Of a DNA stretch of 64,000 nucleotides, positions 8,461-15,741 are shown in pieces; positions within the stretch are counted from its first letter, which is position 1; every line of letters begins with the position of its first letter. This DNA is from CAVXJN01 sp963762165 (lineage in GTDB: Bacteria > Pseudomonadota > Gammaproteobacteria > JASBUN01). Both the position numbers and the translations under genes were made by a program. The notes below the pieces were generated by a model. The model did no database searches. It worked only from the letters and a program-made list of their open reading frames with translations, and was not told the origin of the DNA. Location: contig CAVXJN010000001.1 in assembly GCA_963762165.1 (NCBI GenBank), forward strand, positions 186,001-250,000, read 5' to 3'.

Positions 8461-9477
8461 TCATTGAAATTGCCGCAGAAACCGCAGATCGTTTTCGAAA
8501 AACAGTCGCAGATCGTCGACGCCATAACGCAGCATCGCCAGCCGCTCCACTCCCATACCGAACGCGTATCCGGTATATGTCTCGGCATCGATACCCACAT
8601 GCTCGAATACTTTGGGGTGAACCATGCCGCAGCCCAGCACTTCGAGCCATCCCGTATGACTGCAAACGCGGCAGCCTCGGCCGCTGCAATGCACACATTC
8701 CACGTCCACTTCGGCGGACGGCTCGGTAAACGGAAAATAGGATGGGCGGAATCGTACCGCGAGGTCCTTTTCGAAAAACTGCTTCAGAAACTCGTCGAGC
8801 GTGCCTTTCAAATCGGCAAAGCTCACCTGCTTGTCGACCAGGAACCCTTCCACCTGATGAAACATGGGTGTGTGGGTAACATCGGAGTCGCAGCGGTACA
8901 CCCGCCCCGGCGCGATGATACGCAGCGGCGGCTGTTGCCGCTCCATTACCCGGATTTGTACAGGTGACGTGTGGGTGCGCAACAGCCGGTGAGCGTCGAC
9001 ATAAAAGGTGTCATGCATAGCCCGGGCCGGGTGCTCGGGAGGAATATTCAATGCTTCGAAGTTGTGATGATCGTCCTCGATTTCAGGCCCTTCCGCCAAC
9101 TGAAAGCCCAATCCCTGAAAGAGCTTCTCGATCCGCTGCAGCGTTCGGGTTACGGGATGCAGGCCGCCGGGAGCAATGCCACGGCCCGGCAGCGTCACAT
9201 CAATCGACTCTTGCGCCAGACGGGCGCTCATTTCCGCCTGTCGGAGCGCCTGTTGCCGGCTTTCGATCAGTGATTGCAGGCGTTGCTTGGCCTCGTTCAC
9301 GGCTTGGCCTGCGTCACGCCGTTGGTCGGCCGGCAACTTTCCCAACTGCTTCAGCTGCTCGGTCACCCGCCCCTTTTTGCCCAGATATTCGACGCGTATC
9401 TGATCCAGGCCATTAAGATTGTCGGCCTCGCCGATGGCCTGTTCGGCTTGCGCCACTATCTGACTGAGGTCGTGCAC
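8461..9477 (-). CDS. pheS: Phenylalanyl-tRNA synthetase alpha subunit
   Basis: The 338-residue catalytic alpha subunit. It has an N-terminal coiled-coil tRNA-binding arm, then class II motifs: HPVTRTLQRIEKLFQGLGFQ, motif 2 with HTSPVQIRVM and GRVYRCDSDVTHTPMFHQVE, and motif 3 with GYAFGMGVERLAMLRYG. I chose the GTG at 9477 (VHDLSQIVAQAEQ) because family members start at this point; the open frame continues upstream to an ATG at 9534 without homology. It is preceded by an attenuator-like terminator at 9559-9590. Confidence 0.96.
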   Translation of the reverse strand: MHDLSQIVAQAEQAIGEADNLNGLDQIRVEYLGKKGRVTEQLKQLGKLPADQRRDAGQAVNEAKQRLQSLIESRQQALRQAEMSARLAQESIDVTLPGRGIAPGGLHPVTRTLQRIEKLFQGLGFQLAEGPEIEDDHHNFEALNIPPEHPARAMHDTFYVDAHRLLRTHTSPVQIRVMERQQPPLRIIAPGRVYRCDSDVTHTPMFHQVEGFLVDKQVSFADLKGTLDEFLKQFFEKDLAVRFRPSYFPFTEPSAEVDVECVHCSGRGCRVCSHTGWLEVLGCGMVHPKVFEHVGIDAETYTGYAFGMGVERLAMLRYGVDDLRLFFENDLRFLRQFQ

Positions 9478-9558
9478 GTGGTATTCCCGTTTAGAATTAG
9501 AATTCCGGACATCGAGCCCGTCGCATACACGCATGTGTTACACAACTGCGTCAAAACA

Positions 9559-9590
9559 AAAAGGGGAAGGCTTCGTCGCCTTCCCCTTTT
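9559..9590 (-). terminator. Terminator or attenuator between rplT and pheS
   Basis: A 13-bp perfect stem (AAAAGGGGAAGGC against GCCTTCCCCTTTT) with a 6-base loop; on the minus strand it is followed by a T-rich run (a T added to the stem Ts, then GTTTT). It lies 47 bases downstream of the rplT stop and 82 bases upstream of the pheS start. In Escherichia coli pheST is controlled by attenuation at this place, but I see no Phe-rich leader peptide here, so it may act as a simple partial terminator. Confidence 0.85.
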
Positions 9591-9636
9591 GCCGGTTTAA
9601 CGCTTTTGCGCGTACGCAGTACGCAGTGCTCTCAGC

Positions 9637-9996
9637 TTAAGCGGAAAGGCTGGCCTTGGCCTGCTCAGCCAAAGCCGCAAACGCCACCTTGTCGAACACC
9701 GCGATATCGGCCAACACCTTGCGGTCGACTTCCACGTTCGCTTTGCGCAGGCCGTCGATCAGACGGCTGTAGGACAAACCGTTTTCACGCGCAGCGGCAT
9801 TGATCCGCACGATCCAAAGGGCACGGAATTGGCGCTTGCGTTGGCGGCGATCCCGGTACGCATATTGACCGGCCTTGGTGACAGCCTGCTTGGCAACCCG
9901 GAACGCTTTGCGCCGGGCGCCATAATAGCCTTTGGCCTTATCCAAAACCTTCTTGTGCTTGGCGTGGGCTGTTACGCCTCTCTTTACTCGCGACAT
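9637..9996 (-). CDS. rplT: Large-subunit ribosomal protein bL20
   Basis: A 119-residue, highly basic protein with the bL20 signature: MSRVKRGVTAHAKHKKVLDK, the extended KAKGYYGARRKAFRVAKQAV segment, and RRQRKRQFRALWIVRINAAA. It binds 23S rRNA early in 50S assembly and in E. coli represses translation of its own operon. It directly follows rpmI (14 bases). Confidence 0.98.
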   Translation of the reverse strand: MSRVKRGVTAHAKHKKVLDKAKGYYGARRKAFRVAKQAVTKAGQYAYRDRRQRKRQFRALWIVRINAAARENGLSYSRLIDGLRKANVEVDRKVLADIAVFDKVAFAALAEQAKASLSA

Positions 9997-10010
9997 GTCT
10001 TATCCCTCCC

Positions 10011-10208
10011 TTAAACGAAAGGCAGCATGCGACGTACGGCAGCCGTGTCGGCGTCGTGGACCATCTGGCCCGAACGCAACTGGCGTTTACGCTTGCTGTC
10101 CTTTTTGGTCAGGATATGACGATGGTGCGACTGGCCACGCTTGAAACCGCCCGAGGCGGTTGCACGAAAGCGCTTGGCCGCGCCACGATTACTCTTCATT
10201 TTCGGCAT
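10011..10208 (-). CDS. rpmI: Large-subunit ribosomal protein bL35
   Basis: A 65-residue basic protein starting at ATG 10208 (MPKMKSNRGAAKRF) and containing the family core GGFKRGQSHHRHILTKK and HDADTAAVRRMLPF. The open frame extends upstream to 10265, but those residues have no homology and overlap infC. In E. coli it is co-translated with rplT. Confidence 0.97.
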   Translation of the reverse strand: MPKMKSNRGAAKRFRATASGGFKRGQSHHRHILTKKDSKRKRQLRSGQMVHDADTAAVRRMLPFV

Positions 10209-10261
10209 TGCTACAAACTCCGCATTTGAGGTTTCGAGTCCAGGCGTTCCCGACCGCGTGG

Positions 10262-10789
10262 TCACTTGGTCTTTTTCGGAGACAGCACCATCACCATCTG
10301 ACGGCCTTCCATCTTGGGAAACTGCTCGACCGTTGCATACTCCTCGAGGTCCTTTTCGACCCGTTGCAGTAACTCGCGGCCCAGCTCCTGGTGCGCCATT
10401 TCGCGTCCGCGAAAGCGCAGTGTTACCTTCGCTTTATCACCTTCCGACAGGAAACGTACCAGGTTGCGAAGTTTTACCCGGTAATCTCCTTCGTCCGTCC
10501 CGGGACGAAACTTGATCTCCTTGACTTGGATCTGCTTCTGCTTCTTACGCGCAGCCTGCAGTTTCTTGCTCTGCTCGAACTTGTATTTGCCGTAATCCAT
10601 GATCCGGCAAACGGGAGGCTCAGCGTTTGGCGCAACCTCCACAAGATCGAGCTCAGCTTCTTCCGCCATGCGCAGTGCCTCTTCAATGGACACTACGCCG
10701 GCTTGTTCACCTTCGGCATCGATCAGGCGCACTTCGCGCTCGGTGATTTGATCGTTCAGCCGTGTTTTGTTGCCCTTTGGAGCAGCGAT
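10262..10789 (-). CDS. infC: Translation initiation factor IF-3, ATC start
   Basis: IF-3 binds the 30S subunit and rejects non-canonical start codons. The two-domain protein is complete only if it starts at 10789: IAAPKGNKTRLNDQITEREV precedes the later residues (RLIDAEGEQAGVV, MDYGKYKFEQSKK, VTLRFRGREMAH). In this frame the TGA of thrS lies two codons upstream, and the only plausible initiator is ATC, eight bases after a GGAGG. The protein is then about 175 residues, the family norm. A GTG at 10732 would give a 156-residue protein lacking conserved N-terminal sequence. A rare start codon on infC is a known basis for autoregulation. Confidence 0.93.
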   Translation of the reverse strand: MAAPKGNKTRLNDQITEREVRLIDAEGEQAGVVSIEEALRMAEEAELDLVEVAPNAEPPVCRIMDYGKYKFEQSKKLQAARKKQKQIQVKEIKFRPGTDEGDYRVKLRNLVRFLSEGDKAKVTLRFRGREMAHQELGRELLQRVEKDLEEYATVEQFPKMEGRQMVMVLSPKKTK

Positions 10790-10792
10790 ATT

Positions 10793-12718
10793 TCAATCCT
10801 CCGAAATAGTTAGACCGCGGCTCGCGATTTCACGGGAGAGATGGTCGCCAAAGTCTGCAAGCGACATAGAGCCCAAATCTTCTCCCGCACGCGTGCGCAC
10901 GGCCACAGAACCGGATTCAACTTCCCGGTCACCCACCACCAGCAGATAGGGCACCCGCTGGATTGTATGTTCGCGAATTTTAAAGCCGATCTTCTCGTTT
11001 CTCAAGTCCGACCGGGCCCTAACGCCCTTATTTTTCAAAAATTCTTCCACTTGCCGGACATAATCGGCCTGGCGGTCGGTGATATTGGCCACAACCACCT
11101 GGGTCGGCGCCAGCCAGACCGGGAACGCACCAGCATGGTGCTCGATGAGGATGCCGATGAACCGTTCCATGGAACCGAGAATGGCCCGGTGCAGCATGAC
11201 CGGCGTGTGGCGGTCGCCGTCTTCACCCACGTACTCCGCTCCGAGACGGCCCGGCATGGAGAAATCCACTTGAATAGTGCCGCATTGCCACACCCGCTCC
11301 AGGCAGTCACGCAGGGAGAATTCGATCTTGGGACCGTAGAACGCGCCTTCGCCCGGCTGCAGGTCCCATTCCAGGCCCTTGGCGTTCAACGCGGTCTCCA
11401 GAGCGTGCTCGGCTTTGTCCCAGATTTCATCGGAACCCACCCGCTGCGGCGGCCGGGTGGATAGCTTGACGATGACGTCGTTGAAGCCGAAATCCTTGTA
11501 GACGCCGAACAACAGATCGATGAAATCCGAAACCTCGGATTGGATCTGCTCTTCCGTGCAGAAGATATGGGCGTCGTCTTGCGTAAATCCCCGCACCCGC
11601 ATCAGACCGTGCAGCGTACCCGAAGGTTCGTTGCGATGGCAGGAGCCGAATTCCGCCATCCGCAGCGGCAGATCCCGGTAGCTCTTCAGGCCCTGATTGA
11701 AGATCTGCACATGGCAGGGACAGTTCATGGGCTTGATGGCAAAGGTGCGCTTTTCCGATTCCGTGGTGAACATGTCTTCACGGAACTTTTCCCAGTGCCC
11801 CGATTTTTCCCACAGCGCCCGGTCGGCCAGACTCGGCGTATGCACCTCCCGGTAATCGGCTTTGCGCAGGCGGTCGCGGATATAGGACTGGATCGCCAGA
11901 TAGATCTGCCAGCCGGCGTCGTGCCAGAACACCATGCCCGGCGCCTCTTCCTGGGTATGAAACAGGTCCATCGCCTTGCCGATGCGGCGATGGTCGCGTT
12001 TCTCGGCTTCTTCCAAACGATGCAGATAGCTCTTGAGCGCTTTCTTGTCGCTCCAAGCGGTGCCGTAAATGCGTTGCAGCATTTCGTTGTCGGAATCGCC
12101 GCGCCAATACGCGCCCGCCAACTTCATCAACTTGAAGGCTTTCAACTTGCCGGTACTGGGCACATGGGGGCCGCGGCAAAGATCGATGAAGTCACCCTGG
12201 CGATAAAGCGAGATCTGTTGGTCTTTGGGAATGTCTTCGATGATTTCGGCCTTGTACTCCTCGCCCATGTCACGGAAGAATTGCACCGCCTCATCGCGCG
12301 GCATGACCGTGCGCTCGACCTTCTCATCGCGCTTGGCCAGTTCTTCCATGCGCTGTTCGATCTTTTCGAGATCTTCCGGCGAGAAGCCTTTTTCGTAGGC
12401 AAAGTCGTAATAGAAGCCGTTGTCGATCACCGGGCCGATGGTGACCTGCGCTTCGGGATACAGTTGCTTGACCGCCTGCGCCAGCAGATGGGCAGTGGAG
12501 TGGCGGATCACGTCCACGCCTTCCGGGTCACGCTCGGTGACGATCGCTACTTCGGCGTCGTGATCGATACAAAAAGAGGTGTCCACCAGCCGGCCGTCGA
12601 CCTTGCCGGCCAGTGCAGACTTGGCCAGTCCGGCGCCGATATCGGCGGCCACTTCGGCCACGGTCACGGGATGGGGAAATTCACGGCGGCTGCCGTCAGG
12701 CAGTGTAATGCTAGGCAT
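10793..12718 (-). CDS. thrS: Threonyl-tRNA synthetase
   Basis: A 641-residue class II synthetase. Domains in order: TGS domain (MPSITLPDGSRREFPHPVTV), the editing domain with HSTAHLLAQAVKQLYP (first half of the HxxxH metal site), the catalytic domain with KPMNCPCHVQIF (zinc Cys) and RNEPSGTLHGLMRVRGFTQD, and the C-terminal anticodon-binding domain (PVWLAPTQVVVANI). Full length for the family. Its end carries the ribosome-binding site of infC, and three hairpins precede its start. Confidence 0.98.
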   Translation of the reverse strand: MPSITLPDGSRREFPHPVTVAEVAADIGAGLAKSALAGKVDGRLVDTSFCIDHDAEVAIVTERDPEGVDVIRHSTAHLLAQAVKQLYPEAQVTIGPVIDNGFYYDFAYEKGFSPEDLEKIEQRMEELAKRDEKVERTVMPRDEAVQFFRDMGEEYKAEIIEDIPKDQQISLYRQGDFIDLCRGPHVPSTGKLKAFKLMKLAGAYWRGDSDNEMLQRIYGTAWSDKKALKSYLHRLEEAEKRDHRRIGKAMDLFHTQEEAPGMVFWHDAGWQIYLAIQSYIRDRLRKADYREVHTPSLADRALWEKSGHWEKFREDMFTTESEKRTFAIKPMNCPCHVQIFNQGLKSYRDLPLRMAEFGSCHRNEPSGTLHGLMRVRGFTQDDAHIFCTEEQIQSEVSDFIDLLFGVYKDFGFNDVIVKLSTRPPQRVGSDEIWDKAEHALETALNAKGLEWDLQPGEGAFYGPKIEFSLRDCLERVWQCGTIQVDFSMPGRLGAEYVGEDGDRHTPVMLHRAILGSMERFIGILIEHHAGAFPVWLAPTQVVVANITDRQADYVRQVEEFLKNKGVRARSDLRNEKIGFKIREHTIQRVPYLLVVGDREVESGSVAVRTRAGEDLGSMSLADFGDHLSREIASRGLTISED

Positions 12719-12741
12719 GTTGTCACCCTTTCGTGTCAGTG

Positions 12742-12835
12742 GCGACCGCTACGAGGGGCCGCTTGGTTTTGCAAGACGGCCGCTACGAGGAGCCGTCTTG
12801 ATACACCGTGGCGGCCGCTACCAAGGGCCGCCACA
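12742..12835 (-). promoter_or_regulatory. thrS leader: Three tandem hairpins in the thrS leader, possible ThrRS operator
   Basis: On the minus strand three stem-loops precede thrS: 12809-12835 (9-bp perfect stem, 9-base loop CTTGGTAGC), 12774-12800 (8-bp perfect stem, 11-base loop TCCTCGTAGCG) and 12742-12764 (imperfect stem, loop containing CTCGTAGC). The stems differ in sequence while the loops keep GTAGC, and the triplets before AGC are GGT, CGT and CGT, each a threonine anticodon. The last hairpin ends about 24 bases before the start codon, next to the AAGGG ribosome site. E. coli ThrRS represses its own mRNA by binding an anticodon-arm mimic at a similar place. A REP-like repeat is the alternative. 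Confidence 0.45.
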
Positions 12836-12855
12836 GGGTCTGATCGCTGCAAAAT

Positions 12856-12932
12856 TGGTAGGCGCGATTGGACTCGAACCAACGACCCCCACCATGTCAA
12901 GGTGGTGCTCTAACCAGCTGAGCTACGCGCCT
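12856..12932 (-). tRNA. tRNA-Val (GAC)
   Basis: A complete cloverleaf of 77 bases with encoded CCA. The acceptor stem AGGCGCG pairs with CGCGCCT, the anticodon stem CCACC/GGTGG encloses TTGACAT with anticodon GAC, and the T-loop is GGTTCGAGTCC. It lies upstream of thrS on the same strand, separated by the hairpin region. Confidence 0.97.
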
Positions 12933-12989
12933 AAAGAGGGCATACGATACCGGATTTGGGGGCGGTTAGACAAGCAGCGGATGAAGGCA

Positions 12990-13340
12990 CCGACGGCGGC
13001 CACCATCGCGACCGTAGGGCGAGCGCGCGGACCACCGTACGTCCCCTAAATACGGCGGCCATTAGCGCGCCCTTTGGTCATTCTTGCGACGAAACCCCCG
13101 CATCATCGCGGCCATAGGGCGCGCGATGCGCCCCGGGGGGTGCCCCAACAGGTGTCGAAACCTTTTGATGGCGGGGCAATAGCCCGCCCTGTGAGCCACG
13201 CTGTCGGCCCGTTATGCCACATTTGGGGTCAACGGCGCGACATCGGGCGCGCTGGGCGCGCAGTTTGGGTCGAGCGAGCGCACCGATCCCGCCACCCCGA
13301 CCCTGACAGACATCAATACGCCTGCTTTCAGGTTTAGTTA
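12990..13340. repeat. Intergenic region with degenerate palindromic repeats
   Basis: No credible gene is present between tRNA-Val and the efflux operon. The stretch holds several imperfect copies of a GC-rich palindromic unit of the kind CATAGGGCGCGC...GCGCC (for example at 13112 and, inverted, near 13046-13070). Related units occur at 19.1-19.7 kb and 54.7-55.2 kb. No transposase is adjacent. Confidence 0.5.
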
Positions 13341-13387
13341 AGGTCCGGTTGACACAATCCGCGCTGCTGAACCGATGGGCGAGTTCA

Positions 13388-14656
13388 ATGAACGCATTTC
13401 GATACACCACCACTTTACTCATTGCCGTCATGTGTTGGAACGTGACGGCCCGCGCTGCCGAAACGGAATCGCAAGGGCCGCATACCAATGCGGACAGCAC
13501 CAGCTATGGCGGTCCTGCGCCCACACTATCGGAAGTGGTCGCACGAGCCTATGAGCGCTATCCGGAACAACCGCTTGCAGCGAGCCGGCGTGATTACGCC
13601 ATGGCGCTATCGCGCCAAGCCCGCAGCCCGATCGCCGGCAACCCGGCACTGTCGGCGCGGTACCAGACCGACCAGGCGGGTTCGGATGTGGGTTTGCGGG
13701 AATGGGAAGCCGGTATCGAGCTGCCATTGTGGCGCCCCGGTCAACGCAAGGCACGGCAGCAACTCGGCGAACGCACCGGGAGCGTGGCGGAAGCCGCCGC
13801 AAATGCAGTACGACTGGAAGTCGCCGGCAAGGTTCGAGAAGCGGTGTGGATGGTTTTCATGGCCCGCAACAACCTTGCACAGGCTGAACATGAATGGCAG
13901 ACCGCCCAGGCATTGGAACAGGACGTGCGTAAACGGGTTTCCCTGGGAGAGCTGGCCAAGACCGACCTGTTGCTGGCGCAGGACGAAACCTTCAACAAAC
14001 GAGACGTTTATTTGAATGCGGAGGCCGAAGTCGCCCATGCCGTGCAGCGCTACGAAGCACTTACCGGCTTGCGCAGTCTGCCGCGTCGCAAAGCGGAATC
14101 CAAAAGCGTCCTGAAAGCCGTACCCGCGGATCATCCACTACTGGTCTATCGCCGGGCGGAGTTGGAACGAACCCGCGCACAAGTCGCGGTGGCCCGGCGC
14201 GAGGGGGCGGAACCGCCACAAGTGCTGTTCGGCGCCCGCCAGGAAAAGGCCGGTCTGGGCGCTGATCCGGTCAACAGCGTCGGTGTTTCCGTGCGCTGGC
14301 CTTTGTCCAGCAAAGTACAGAGCGCACCGCGCATCCGGTCTTCGCAACTGGAGGTGACCCAGGCCCAAGCGCAGCTGCTAACCGCCCAGCGACGACTGCA
14401 GATCGATTTTCACGAAGCCCAACACGAGCTCGAAGTGCTCGATCAACGCCTGTTGACGGCGCAAGAGAAGGCCAAGGTGGCGCGGGAAAACCTGCGTCTC
14501 GCGCAACTGTCCTTTTCGCTCGGCGAGAGTGACCTGGTCAGCCGCCTGCGCATTCAAACGCTGGCCTTTGCGGCCGAACGCGCCGAGCGCGAACTGCAAC
14601 TGCGCCGGCAAACCGCCATCGCACGTTACAACCAAGTCGTCGGAGAATTGCCATGA
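13388..14656 (+). CDS. TolC/CzcC-like outer-membrane efflux protein
   Basis: A 422-residue outer-membrane factor for the RND pump encoded downstream. From ATG 13388 there is a signal peptide (MNAFRYTTTLLIAVMCWNVT, cleaved near ARA-AET), followed by two repeats of long alpha-helical hairpins typical of OEP proteins, such as EVVARAYERYPEQPLAASRR near the start. An upstream in-frame start at 13349 would precede the signal peptide and is less likely. It overlaps the adaptor gene by four bases (ATGA). Confidence 0.9.
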   Translation: MNAFRYTTTLLIAVMCWNVTARAAETESQGPHTNADSTSYGGPAPTLSEVVARAYERYPEQPLAASRRDYAMALSRQARSPIAGNPALSARYQTDQAGSDVGLREWEAGIELPLWRPGQRKARQQLGERTGSVAEAAANAVRLEVAGKVREAVWMVFMARNNLAQAEHEWQTAQALEQDVRKRVSLGELAKTDLLLAQDETFNKRDVYLNAEAEVAHAVQRYEALTGLRSLPRRKAESKSVLKAVPADHPLLVYRRAELERTRAQVAVARREGAEPPQVLFGARQEKAGLGADPVNSVGVSVRWPLSSKVQSAPRIRSSQLEVTQAQAQLLTAQRRLQIDFHEAQHELEVLDQRLLTAQEKAKVARENLRLAQLSFSLGESDLVSRLRIQTLAFAAERAERELQLRRQTAIARYNQVVGELP

Positions 14657-15741
14657 AGGGATGGATTATCGGGTTGGGAATGCTGGTGAGTTCGGTTGCA
14701 TTTGCATCCCACGAAATCGCCATCAACCAAGAGCAAATGGACCGCCTCGGCATCGCCCTTGGCCCGGTCGAGTCTGCCCGGGCACTGGTCACCGACCGTC
14801 TCCCCAGCCAGGTGGTCATTCCGCCCCAGCAGGAACGGGTGGTGAGCGCGCCCCAAAGCGGCCTGGTGACGGAGTTGCGCGCAGCCGTCGGCGATGCGGT
14901 GAAGGCCGGGCAGGTGCTGGCGACCATAGACAGCCCCGAGTTGGTCACGCTGCAGCGGGATTTCCTCCAGGCAGCCACCCAGACGCACCTCGCCCGAACA
15001 CAACTGCAGCGCGATCAACGCCTGGTGGATGAAGGCATCATCGCCGAGCGCCGGTATCTGGAAACCCGCAGCCGCTACGAAGAGGCCGCTGCGGGATTGG
15101 AGCAACGACGCCAGGCGCTGGGCCTGTCGGGCATGAGCGCCGATGCCATCGAGCAACTCCAACGACACCGCAAATTGACCAGTGCCCTGCAGGTCACAGC
15201 GCCCATCGCCGGCGTGATTTTGGAACAGCAAGTGGTCGTCGGTCAGCGACTCAACTCCGCCGAACCCTTGTACCGCATCGGGCAGCTTGAACCGCTCTGG
15301 CTTGAAATACGCGTCCCGGTGGATCGCCTTTCCGGGGTCGCACCCGGCACGGAAGTACAAATCGCTTCGTGTCCGGACGCCACCGCTCGAGTAAGCGTAA
15401 TCGGCCAGAACGTCGAGCGTGAAAGTCAAACCGCTCTGGTCCGCGCCAGCGTCCGGGACGCCAAAGGTTGTTTGCGCCCGGGCCAATTTCTGCAGGTGAG
15501 TTTGCACCTTGTCAGCGACACTGCGCATTTCAAGGTTGCCCAGAGCGCAGTGATCCGAAGCGGCGAACGAAGTTTCGTGTTCGTGCACGAGCCCAACGGA
15601 TTCGTTCCTATCCCGGTGGAACTGGTGGGCCGGGACGCGGCCTACGCCGTGGTAAGCGGAGCCTTGAACACCGATCAGCAAATCGCCGTCAGCGGTCTCG
15701 CAGCAATCAAGGCGGCCTGGCTGGGCATGGGAGGCGAATGA
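14653..15741 (+). CDS. RND efflux periplasmic adaptor (CzcB/CusB-like)
   Basis: A 362-residue membrane-fusion protein with a signal peptide (residues 1-19, MKGWIIGLGMLVSSVAFASH). The first half of a lipoyl/barrel-sandwich hybrid domain (GLVTELRAAVGDAVKAGQVL) is followed by an alpha-helical hairpin, the second lipoyl half (VTAPIAGVILEQQVVVGQRL), and the beta-barrel region. It bridges the inner-membrane pump and the outer-membrane factor. No N-terminal metal-binding His/Met cluster is obvious, so the substrate cannot be read from it. It is translationally coupled to both neighbours. Confidence 0.92.
   Translation: MKGWIIGLGMLVSSVAFASHEIAINQEQMDRLGIALGPVESARALVTDRLPSQVVIPPQQERVVSAPQSGLVTELRAAVGDAVKAGQVLATIDSPELVTLQRDFLQAATQTHLARTQLQRDQRLVDEGIIAERRYLETRSRYEEAAAGLEQRRQALGLSGMSADAIEQLQRHRKLTSALQVTAPIAGVILEQQVVVGQRLNSAEPLYRIGQLEPLWLEIRVPVDRLSGVAPGTEVQIASCPDATARVSVIGQNVERESQTALVRASVRDAKGCLRPGQFLQVSLHLVSDTAHFKVAQSAVIRSGERSFVFVHEPNGFVPIPVELVGRDAAYAVVSGALNTDQQIAVSGLAAIKAAWLGMGGE

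Noticed and set aside
12741..12835. Repeats before thrS considered as a CRISPR-like array
   Set aside because: Only three units, unequal in length, with internal palindromes and no spacers of constant size; no cas genes in the window.
11540..12913. Plus-strand open frame of 457 codons antisense to thrS
   Set aside because: Shadow of thrS; runs into the tRNA-Val gene and lacks any recognisable domain.
13078..13500. Minus-strand open frame of 140 codons before the efflux operon
   Set aside because: Composition is that of palindromic repeat DNA and it overlaps the signal-peptide region of the outer-membrane protein on the other strand.
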